The notes beneath the pieces were generated by a model. It made no database searches. It saw only the letters and a program-made list of their open reading frames with translations, and was not told where the DNA came from. The position numbers and the translations under genes were made by a program. From NCBI RefSeq assembly GCF_010915705.1, contig NZ_JAAIKE010000003.1:124001-188000 (forward strand): DNA of 64,000 nucleotides. Direction: 5' to 3'. This DNA comes from Pseudotabrizicola algicola. GTDB taxonomy: Bacteria > Pseudomonadota > Alphaproteobacteria > Rhodobacterales > Rhodobacteraceae. Numbering within the stretch: position 1 is the first letter of the stretch; each line of letters begins with the position of its first letter. Of the stretch, positions 1 to 7,974 are shown one piece after another.

Positions 1-2
1 TG

Positions 3-1922
3 ACTGCGGATCATCTGACGGCCATATTGCGGCGGTGGGAAGCCACGGAGGGTGCCTTTGACCGCTATTTTGTGCGAGGGGCCGATTATCTGACCGTCCT
101 GCTGGAAGATTCCCGGTTTCGGCCAAGGATTGTGGGTTACGCACCCGGCGCCATCCCCGATTTGGCTGTCGCCGAACCTGACTGGTTGCGGCTTGGCCGC
201 GCGGCGCGCACGCCCCTTGTCGTGCAGAGCGAGCCTGCAAAGTGGGCAATGGAGTCTTTGTTCGACTATCCTGCCCATATCGTGCATGTCGTTCCGCCCA
301 TCGTGTTTCACGACGGGCAGGAAGCCGCGCCCGAGCGCGATCATGCCAAGACCGTGCTTTGCTATTCTGGCAAGATTGACCTGCATTACGGGATTGACTG
401 GCTGATCGATCTTGCGCGCCGCGTGGCCGATGCGCCAGACCTCCGGATCAGTCTGATTGCTGGCAAAGACACATGGCGCACCCGTTATCCAGAGTTCTTT
501 GCCGCGATGGATGCGTTTCGCACCGATGTTTCCGAGGGTCGGCTTGGCAATGTCGATCTGGTCACCGGTGTGCCGCATGCCGAGGCCAAGTCCCGAATGG
601 CACGAGCCGATTTCGCATGGTGCCTGCGCCATGCCCGCTATGACGACGTTATCGAGATTTCGACCAAGATCGTCGAATTTTGCACGGCAGGCGTGGTTCC
701 GATCCTGAACGATACGGCGCTGAACCGGGCCCTATTCGGGGACGATTATCCCTATTTGGTCGATATCGTCTCGGGCGATGTCGAAGCGCGCATGATCGAC
801 ATGCTGCGCAGCAAGGGGGGGCATGCGCATCGCCGCGCACTGGCGCGGATTGCGGAGGTCGCAGCGCAGTTTTCGGCTGATCGCCTCGCCGGCTCCTTGG
901 CGGCGGCTATCCGGGGGCACGCTGGCGGTGGCGTCGCCCTTGTGACCCAACGCCGGCATGTGTTGCTCGCCACGCATGACCCGAAGTTTCTGCGGTCATT
1001 CCTTGATCGGGTGCGCGGTGATGCGTCTATCCGTCTTGAACAGGAAACATGGCGCACGACCACAACGCCGGAGAACCCGCCGTCTGTGCCCGCAGGCGTT
1101 GATACGGTGTTTTGCGAATGGGCTTGCGAGAACGCGGTTTGGCATAGCCGGAACAAGCGCCCCGGAACCAAACTTGTGGTGCGGCTGCATCGTTTCGAGG
1201 CTTTCCGCGATTTTCCCAAGCGAGTGGAGTGGGGCGCAGTGGATGCCCTAATCGTGGTGTCTGATCACTTCAGGGATCTGATGGTGCAGCAGTTCGGCAT
1301 TGATCCGGCGCGTATCCATGTCAGGCCGCAATACATTGATTGGCACCAGTTGCGGCGGCAGAAATTGCCCGGTAGCCGCTTTACGCTCGGGCTGGTGGGC
1401 ATCAACCCCTTTGGTCACAAGCGGTTTGACCGCGCCCTTGATTTCCTGGCTGCCCTGCGCGCGCAGGATCCCCGATTTCGTCTCGTGGTGCGCTCGGTCA
1501 TGCCTTGGAAAATTGATTGGGTCTGGAACCGTGACTCGGAAGAACGTGCGAAATTTGTCGAGGTGTTCCGCCGCGTTCAGTCCGATCCGCTCTTGGCCGG
1601 TGCGGTGCGCTTTGACCCTGCGGGGCCTGATATGGAGGAATGGTTTCGCGGGATCGGCTGCATCCTGTCCTCTTCAGACAGCGAGGGGTGCCACACTTCC
1701 GTGATGGAGGGGATGGCGGCGGGCTGCTATCCGGTCGTGCATGACTGGCCCGGGGCGCGCAGCCTGTTCGGCCCTTATGTGCATGCGGACATGCGCGATG
1801 CTATTCCCGAAGTGATTGCCTTCGCCGACCGATCCGATTGTTCTGAGGCCCGAGAACAGATTTCGCAAAGCATGCGGGGCCATGACATAGACGTGTTTAC
1901 CCGGTCCTTTTTTCAGCTCTGA
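3..1922 (+). CDS. Two-module glycosyltransferase (GT-B/GT4-like), 5' end outside window
   Basis: The frame is open to the window edge, so the N-terminus is missing; the first in-frame start-like codon (TTG at 27) has no ribosome binding site. The visible protein is about 640 residues and looks like two glycosyltransferase units in one chain. The first unit (roughly residues 100-240) has a Rossmann-like core (CYSGKIDLHYGIDWLIDLARR) ending in a GT4-type donor-site helix. The second (roughly 310-620) has an N-terminal lobe and a clear GT4 C-terminal lobe with an EX7E motif, its two glutamates encoded at 1683-1685 and 1707-1709. No membrane segment is visible. The role is inferred as sugar transfer during exopolysaccharide or capsule assembly, consistent with the export lipoprotein and polysaccharide-active RTX protein downstream. 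Donor and acceptor cannot be read from sequence. Confidence 0.8.
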   Translation, partial: TADHLTAILRRWEATEGAFDRYFVRGADYLTVLLEDSRFRPRIVGYAPGAIPDLAVAEPDWLRLGRAARTPLVVQSEPAKWAMESLFDYPAHIVHVVPPIVFHDGQEAAPERDHAKTVLCYSGKIDLHYGIDWLIDLARRVADAPDLRISLIAGKDTWRTRYPEFFAAMDAFRTDVSEGRLGNVDLVTGVPHAEAKSRMARADFAWCLRHARYDDVIEISTKIVEFCTAGVVPILNDTALNRALFGDDYPYLVDIVSGDVEARMIDMLRSKGGHAHRRALARIAEVAAQFSADRLAGSLAAAIRGHAGGGVALVTQRRHVLLATHDPKFLRSFLDRVRGDASIRLEQETWRTTTTPENPPSVPAGVDTVFCEWACENAVWHSRNKRPGTKLVVRLHRFEAFRDFPKRVEWGAVDALIVVSDHFRDLMVQQFGIDPARIHVRPQYIDWHQLRRQKLPGSRFTLGLVGINPFGHKRFDRALDFLAALRAQDPRFRLVVRSVMPWKIDWVWNRDSEERAKFVEVFRRVQSDPLLAGAVRFDPAGPDMEEWFRGIGCILSSSDSEGCHTSVMEGMAAGCYPVVHDWPGARSLFGPYVHADMRDAIPEVIAFADRSDCSEAREQISQSMRGHDIDVFTRSFFQL

Positions 1923-2164
1923 AGTATCGGTCCGCGTCTTTCGTCCTCAAGGAAATGTCCGAAGTGATTTTCGGGCGCAGACCAAGCGGGGTGCGATTCT
2001 GCCTCGAGCTTCAAAAAGCGGTCGTTTCCAGAGGGCGGGACGCCCTGCCGCAATGGGCATGGGCCAGCGAGAGGCTATGCTCGCCCGGAGATGATGCACG
2101 CGCGCGCCGGACCAAGGCGCCTCTGCCGGACAGATCACCAAGATCCGCCCGGCAGAGGGGCGGG

Positions 2165-3283
2165 TTAATTCGACGACACCGTGTTTGCCAGTCCAAGCAG
2201 CGTGCCGACCAGACCAAGCACGCTGCGGGTCGAGACGAGCGAGGCTTCGGTCACCAATACGGTATCCTTGGGGTTGATCTGGAAGGATCGGGCGGCAAAC
2301 AGCCCTTCGGCTGTGGTCAGATCAAAAGTGAAGACCACCTGTTCGCGAGAGGGGCCGCTGCCATCGGCGCGCAGGGCAGATGACGGGTATTCGCGCAAGA
2401 TCAGCACGCCTTTCGGATCGGCACGGCTCGCCTCAAGCCCGCCGATCATGGACAGCGTTTCGAGCGCCGTAATCTCGTCCTTCTCGAAGTAGATCAGGCT
2501 TTGCTGACCGGTGGCACCCAATGCGGTAAAATAGCGACGGTCCTCTTCGACCAGCACCTTGTCGTCACCGCGCAGCACCGCGTTCAGCGACGGGTTGGAC
2601 AGCAACCGCTCAGCCGAAATCTCATACCGCTCACCCCCGCGGATCAGCCGGACAAGCGGGTTGCGCAATCTCGAGTCGATGCCGCCGCCGTGCGCGATCA
2701 GGCTGAGAATGGTGTAGTTGCGGTCCGGCAACGGGTACGTGCCGGGTCTGGCGACACCGCTGACGAGATCCACCGAGTTCTGTCTGCCCGGTTCCATCGA
2801 GAGCTGAACTTGCGCAGAAGGAATGATCGGAGCCAGCGCTTCCTGAATCTGGCGGCGGGCTTGGTCTGGTGTCTGACCATTGATCACAACATCGTCGAGG
2901 TAGGGCACGAATATGGCCCCGCTTGGCGAAACGGTCAGGTCGGCCATCTGCACCGCTTTTTGCGCACCAGAGGCAAGCAGCGAATTTTCCTGACTATCCC
3001 AGATCATCAGACTGATCCGGTCGCCGGGGCGGATCACCGAGCTGACCGGACCTTGGCGCGCCTCAAGCCAGCGATATCCCGCGACGCCGCCCGTTGATGG
3101 CCATTTGCGCAGGGCATCGACATTTTGTCGGGTCACGGGGACCACGCTGAATGCTGCTGCCTCGGGGTCCTTCATATTCAGGATTTCGGAGGACAGGGCC
3201 GCCCCGCGCGGTGCCGAACACGCGGTCAGCCCAACCGTGCCAACGCCCAGAAACAGGACTGTTGCGAACCTGTGAAAAACCAC
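2165..3283 (-). CDS. Polysaccharide export outer-membrane lipoprotein (Wza/KpsD family, SLBB domains)
   Basis: An outer-membrane auxiliary channel protein for capsule or exopolysaccharide export. I chose the GTG at 3281-3283: it has GGAG about 7 nt upstream and leaves a compact lipoprotein signal, a hydrophobic stretch ending in the lipobox LTAC with the acylated Cys at about residue 22. An upstream in-frame GTG at 3313 lacks a ribosome binding site. A polysaccharide-export domain follows at about residues 70-155 (RPGDRISLMIWDSQ, SPSGAIFVPYLDDV), then SLBB-type repeats (VARPGTYPLPDRNYTILSLI). Length (372 aa) fits the family. It is transcribed divergently from the large RTX protein. The inner-membrane polymerase/co-polymerase partners are not in the window. 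Confidence 0.88.
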   Translation of the reverse strand: MVFHRFATVLFLGVGTVGLTACSAPRGAALSSEILNMKDPEAAAFSVVPVTRQNVDALRKWPSTGGVAGYRWLEARQGPVSSVIRPGDRISLMIWDSQENSLLASGAQKAVQMADLTVSPSGAIFVPYLDDVVINGQTPDQARRQIQEALAPIIPSAQVQLSMEPGRQNSVDLVSGVARPGTYPLPDRNYTILSLIAHGGGIDSRLRNPLVRLIRGGERYEISAERLLSNPSLNAVLRGDDKVLVEEDRRYFTALGATGQQSLIYFEKDEITALETLSMIGGLEASRADPKGVLILREYPSSALRADGSGPSREQVVFTFDLTTAEGLFAARSFQINPKDTVLVTEASLVSTRSVLGLVGTLLGLANTVSSN

Positions 3284-3619
3284 CTTCGGACTCCAGTCGG
3301 GATAAGTCAGCACTCTGTCTACAGGCGGGTTGCCAAAGGGGACAGTCTATTTCTTGTGAGAGACTGGGCCGATCGGGAGTTTTCCACAATATCTTTACTT
3401 TTCTTGCCCGCACGCATCGGCGACAAGCCGCCCGCTGCAAGGGAGCAAGACGCCAGTGGCTTTCCCCGAGTTCCATTTGAACGAAGTTTTCTGACCCTGC
3501 GCAAATCTGGCCCAAAAATTGCCTTACCGGCATGACCTGATCTTCCCGAGGGTCTTGGAACACAACCCTGAATCTTTCTGTTCGGACTCTGCCTTGCGCG
3601 CGTGAAATGGAGCCTGCTG
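3284..3619. other. Intergenic region between the divergent export lipoprotein and RTX lyase genes
   Basis: This 336-nt stretch must carry the promoters of both flanking genes. It is locally less G+C-rich around 3380-3400. I found no convincing -35/-10 pair, operator palindrome or conserved small ORF, so nothing further is called here. Confidence 0.4.
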
Positions 3620-6600
3620 ATGAGTTTTCTTACCCAAGGCACCTATTTTTACAAAACGGCCGAGCAGCCTTGGAGCGCCTCAACGCAAGGCGATGGGACA
3701 TATCGTTTTGAAGTCCGAGGCAATGACTACTACCGGAGCCCGACGAGTCCAGCCGCCGAACAAGACAGCGTGCAGGGCAAGAACCGAAGCGAGATTGTGA
3801 CTCTGCAAAAGCTGCAGGAAGGCCGCGCGTTCGTTTTTGATTTTGACTTCATGGTGGAGCAGGGCGCGGCCAACACCGCCGACTGGCTGCTGCTGGCTCA
3901 GTTGCACCAGACCGAAGACACCAATCCCGATGGTTCGATCAGGGATGCTGCTGCCAGTCCTCCCCTTGCGCTACAGTTGCGTGGAGAGCGGCTGGAGATT
4001 GTGGGGCGCACCGATCCAAACCCGGTCACAGGGGTATCTCCGCCGAACATCCAGATGTTCCTCGACACAAATCCGATTACGCGAGGCAAGTTCTACAACA
4101 TCCGCTTCGAGATGGTTTTCGACGATGCGGTGGGGGGCAGAGGCCTTTTGCGGGTCTTTCTCGACGGGACGCAGATTGTCGATTACCGGGGTCCGCTCGG
4201 TTACAATGACGCCGTCGGGCCCTATGCGCAGTTTGGCGTCTATCGCGCGAACGCCCCCGAGGCGCTCGCGGCGCAGTTCCGTAATCTGTCCCTGACATCG
4301 CCCGAAACTGCCCGTCCGTTGAACGGCACGTCCGGCAATGACTTCTTGCAGGCAGACCCGGTCGGCTTTCTGGAAAATGAGAGTCTCAACGGATTTGACG
4401 GCGATGATACGCTGGATGGTGGTTACGGCGCCGACACGATGAACGGGGGGCGGGGCAACGATACCTACATCGTTAACCACCTGCTTGATGTGGTGAACGA
4501 ACGTCTGAACGGGGTGGACCAAGGCGGCCATGACCGGGTGCAGTCCTATCTGAGCTGGACATTGGGGCAGGATATCGAGGACCTGACGCTCTGGAGCGAG
4601 GCTGATCTCAACGGCACGGGAAATGCCAAAAACAACGTGATCCGTGGCAACACCGGCAATAACGTCCTGCGCGGACTTGGTGGCAATGATCGTGTCCTTG
4701 GCGACTCCGGAAACGATACGCTCTTTGGCGGAGACGCCGATGACACGTTGCTGGGCGGCAGCGGAAATGACCTGCTTTATGGCGATGCAGGCAACGACCG
4801 CTTGTTTGGCGAGGACGGCGACGATGTGCTGTATGGCGCGGCAGGCAACGATTCACTCGATGGCGGGGGCGGAAATGACACGCTTGTCGGTGGTGATGGT
4901 GACGACGACTACACGATCGGCCTAAGCACCGATCTGGTGATAGAGCGGCAGGGCGGAGGGCGCGATACGATCCGCACGTCGGTTTCCTATGATCCGGGTG
5001 CAGCGAACGATATCGAGGTTATTGGCACGACGAACCAGGGCGGCACGGGTGCAATCAACCTGTGGGGCACCGATCTTGCCAACGAGATACGTGGCAACCA
5101 TGGCCGCAACAGCTTGTTCGGTCGGGCGGGCAACGATCTTGTCTTTGGGTTGGATGGCGATGACGTGCTCCAAGGGGACGGGGGCGACGACACCCTCTTT
5201 GGTGGCCTCGGCAACGATCGTCTCGACGGTGGTCTAGGCAATGATCTGCTGTATGGCGGGGACGGGAACGATCTACTGCGCGGGGCAGGTGGCAACGATA
5301 CGTTGGAAGGCGGAACCGGTGCGTCCACGCTGGAAGGCGGGGCCGGAGACGATCAATACAGGGTCAACAGCACGGCCAGCGTGGTGCGGGAACTGGCGGG
5401 GCATGGCATTGATGTGGTGCGCAGCTCGGTTTCCCTTGACCTCGGAGCCGATAATGAAATCGAGTTTCTGAGCACAACCGATCAGAACGCAACCTCTGCG
5501 ATCCACCTTTCGGGCGACAACAGCGCGAATGAAATCCGGGGCAACAATGGGGGCAATCGCCTTGCGGGGCTTGATGGTGATGATCGGCTCTTTGGCTATG
5601 GCTGCCACGATACGCTTGAAGGGGGACTCGGCAACGACAGCCTGCTGGGCGGCAACGGCAATGACAAGCTTTATGGCGGTATGGGCAACGACACCCTGTT
5701 TGGCGAGGCGGGGAACGACACCCTGCTGGGCGGTGAAGGCCATGACAACCTCATCGGTGGTAGCGGTGCCAACCTTATGGTGGGCGAAGCCGGCAATGAC
5801 ACGCTGCGCGCGGGCACAGGAGATGATCGACTGTATGGTGGGCTGGGCAACGACAGTCTGGTCGGCAATGCCAGCGGCAATGACGCCCTCTTCGGAGAGG
5901 CAGGGGATGATGTCTTGCGGGCAGGTGGAGGCCGCGACACGCTGGATGGCGGCATCGGGAACGACCTGCTTTATGCAGCGGCGACGGCGACAGTAATCTA
6001 CGGCGGTGCGGGTCAGGATACGATTTTCGGCGGTGGGGCTGCGGATATCATGTCGGGCGGGGCGGAGGACGATATCTATTACGTGAGCCATTCCGCGACC
6101 CGCGTGATCGAGGCAGCGGGCGGTGGCTATGACACCGTGCGCACCAGCGTGAGCTTTGCGCTGGAAGCGGTTGCCGAAGTCGAGATGCTACGGGTCAACG
6201 ATCAGGCGTCCACGGGTGCCGTCGATTTGACAGGCTCGAACTTCAACACCGAATTGCGTGGAAACAACGGCAACAATCGTCTGGATGGTCGGGGCGGGGA
6301 TAATGTCCTGCGGGGCTTTTTGGGGGATGATACATATGTCGTTCGCAGCCTTGGTGACCGGGTGGTCGAGGCAGCAGACGAAGGCACCGATACGATCCTG
6401 ACGACTGTCAGCTTCACACTGGGCGGGACAGTGTTTGTCGAAAGACTGTTTGCGCTCGATAATGCGGGCACGGCGGCCCTCGCGCTGTCGGGCAACCATT
6501 TGGCCAACGACATTCGCGGCAATGCCGGTGACAATCGACTGTCAGGGGGCGAGGGCAATGACACCCTGACGGCAGGTCTCGGGAATGACAGCATTTTCGG

Positions 6601-7948
6601 CGGCAACGGAATTGATCGGGCCGTCTTTGGCGTTGCCTCGACGGCGGTGAATGCAGTTTCAGCGGCCACGTCCCTGCAGTTGACCTCTAGCGAAGGGACG
6701 GACCTCGTTTCCAATGATGTGGAGTTTTTTGTTTTTACCGACCGGACCTTGACCTATGCCGAAGCAAGTTTGCTCCGGGCGCAGCCACTTCCGCCGGTAA
6801 GTCACGTTGTCGAGCCGGGGCTGACCATAAACGGCAGCCCGGCTGCCGACCGATTGTCGGGGTTGGGCGGTAATGACTGGATCACTCCTGGCACCGGGTC
6901 GGATACGATCGACGGCGGCGGCGGTCGGGACATGCTCAGTTTCGTGAACCTGCCAGACACACCGGGGCGCACGAATATCCAGTACCGGCTTGATCTTGAT
7001 CTGACTGCTGGGCGTGCAACCACTTCGGGGCCAGACATCTATGAACTGAGCAATATCGAAAGGGTGACCGGCACCGTTTTCTCGGACCGGATGAAGGGCA
7101 GTGCGGACAGCGATGAATTGCGAGGTTTGGGCGATTATGACTGGTTTGTCGCGACAACCGGTGCAGATACCTATGACGGCGGCACCGGTGCCGATATGGT
7201 ATCTTATGTCGATTGGCTCCACATCGGCCCTAATGAAAGCACTGACCCGCTGAGCAGCAATGGTCGCCCGCCTGCGGGCGCGTTTGTCGCCGGGGTTGTC
7301 GTCGATCTGGCGAACACGGCCAACAACACCAATCTGGCGTCGGGTCATCGCTTTATCTCAATCGAGCGCATCACCGGTACGAGCTTTGTGGATGTCTTCT
7401 GGGGGGACGGCCAAGAGAACGATTTCCGCGGCCTTGGCGGCTATGATTGGTTTGTAGGATCAAGCGGCGGACGTGAGCGCTATTTCGGCGGTGATGGCAA
7501 CGATACCGTGACCTATTTCTATGCCAGTGAAGGGATCGCCGCGTCCCTGTCAAACGGGACGCGTGTCAATGGACAAGAAACCGGTTTCGGTACGGCTGGC
7601 GATGCAGCCCGTGATCTTTATGTCGAGATCGAGAATCTGGTCGGCACCAACCATAATGACCAGATCACCGGCAATTCCGGACGCAATATCCTGATGGGTC
7701 TGGGTGGCGATGACCTTATTTTCGGTGGAGCGGGCATCGATTTTCTCCACGGCGGAACCGGCAATGATGTCATCGACGGGGGCGCGGGTTCCGACTACGC
7801 GATCTTCACCGGACGCCATGACGAATATACCCTGGTCAAGACGTCAAGCACCTCTGTCACCGTCAGGGGGCCGGATGGCATCGATAGTCTGGTCAATGTC
7901 GAATACTTCCGCTTTGACGATACAGAGTTGAACATCTGGGGGCTGTAA
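3620..7948 (+). CDS. Giant RTX protein with N-terminal polysaccharide-lyase-like domain
   Basis: The start is ATG 3620, with GGAG at 3609-3612; an upstream GTG at 3602 is less likely. The product is 1442 aa. Residues 1 to about 230 resemble the heparin-lyase/glucuronan-lyase beta-jelly-roll family (GKNRSEIVTL, WLLLAQLHQTED, FYNIRFEMVF, FLDGTQIVDYRG). The rest is mainly GGxGxDxLxG nonapeptides that bind Ca2+ on folding outside the cell. Five RTX-associated modules of about 70 residues interrupt the repeats, followed by three larger repeats, two with a YDWFV motif. There is no N-terminal signal peptide; the C-terminal module (SLVNVEYFRFDDTELN) is the type expected for type I secretion. Probable role: an extracellular lyase that cleaves or remodels the polysaccharide made by neighbouring genes, as proposed for secreted EPS depolymerases. 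Catalysis is not proven by the visible residues. Confidence 0.85.
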   Translation: MSFLTQGTYFYKTAEQPWSASTQGDGTYRFEVRGNDYYRSPTSPAAEQDSVQGKNRSEIVTLQKLQEGRAFVFDFDFMVEQGAANTADWLLLAQLHQTEDTNPDGSIRDAAASPPLALQLRGERLEIVGRTDPNPVTGVSPPNIQMFLDTNPITRGKFYNIRFEMVFDDAVGGRGLLRVFLDGTQIVDYRGPLGYNDAVGPYAQFGVYRANAPEALAAQFRNLSLTSPETARPLNGTSGNDFLQADPVGFLENESLNGFDGDDTLDGGYGADTMNGGRGNDTYIVNHLLDVVNERLNGVDQGGHDRVQSYLSWTLGQDIEDLTLWSEADLNGTGNAKNNVIRGNTGNNVLRGLGGNDRVLGDSGNDTLFGGDADDTLLGGSGNDLLYGDAGNDRLFGEDGDDVLYGAAGNDSLDGGGGNDTLVGGDGDDDYTIGLSTDLVIERQGGGRDTIRTSVSYDPGAANDIEVIGTTNQGGTGAINLWGTDLANEIRGNHGRNSLFGRAGNDLVFGLDGDDVLQGDGGDDTLFGGLGNDRLDGGLGNDLLYGGDGNDLLRGAGGNDTLEGGTGASTLEGGAGDDQYRVNSTASVVRELAGHGIDVVRSSVSLDLGADNEIEFLSTTDQNATSAIHLSGDNSANEIRGNNGGNRLAGLDGDDRLFGYGCHDTLEGGLGNDSLLGGNGNDKLYGGMGNDTLFGEAGNDTLLGGEGHDNLIGGSGANLMVGEAGNDTLRAGTGDDRLYGGLGNDSLVGNASGNDALFGEAGDDVLRAGGGRDTLDGGIGNDLLYAAATATVIYGGAGQDTIFGGGAADIMSGGAEDDIYYVSHSATRVIEAAGGGYDTVRTSVSFALEAVAEVEMLRVNDQASTGAVDLTGSNFNTELRGNNGNNRLDGRGGDNVLRGFLGDDTYVVRSLGDRVVEAADEGTDTILTTVSFTLGGTVFVERLFALDNAGTAALALSGNHLANDIRGNAGDNRLSGGEGNDTLTAGLGNDSIFGGNGIDRAVFGVASTAVNAVSAATSLQLTSSEGTDLVSNDVEFFVFTDRTLTYAEASLLRAQPLPPVSHVVEPGLTINGSPAADRLSGLGGNDWITPGTGSDTIDGGGGRDMLSFVNLPDTPGRTNIQYRLDLDLTAGRATTSGPDIYELSNIERVTGTVFSDRMKGSADSDELRGLGDYDWFVATTGADTYDGGTGADMVSYVDWLHIGPNESTDPLSSNGRPPAGAFVAGVVVDLANTANNTNLASGHRFISIERITGTSFVDVFWGDGQENDFRGLGGYDWFVGSSGGRERYFGGDGNDTVTYFYASEGIAASLSNGTRVNGQETGFGTAGDAARDLYVEIENLVGTNHNDQITGNSGRNILMGLGGDDLIFGGAGIDFLHGGTGNDVIDGGAGSDYAIFTGRHDEYTLVKTSSTSVTVRGPDGIDSLVNVEYFRFDDTELNIWGL
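4460..6545 (+). repeat. Five RTX-associated modules inside the giant RTX gene
   Basis: Five diverged copies of a module of about 70 codons begin near 4460, 4906, 5350, 6070 and 6328. Each reads D-x-V-x-E-x3-G-x-D-x-V-x-(T/S)-x-(L/V)-S, then an acidic/hydrophobic strand, then a G-N-N-x-L-x-G exit into the next nonapeptide block. They alternate with blocks of GGxGND nonapeptides. Similar modules are common in large alphaproteobacterial RTX proteins; their number varies and the DNA copies have drifted. Confidence 0.75.
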
Positions 7949-7974
7949 ACCTCTGGATCGGAAAGGAAACCAGA

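Noticed and set aside
4460-6545. Tandem repeat array considered as possible CRISPR or satellite DNA
   Set aside because: The repeats are in-frame protein repeats (RTX nonapeptides and associated modules) of a single coding sequence, without spacer structure.
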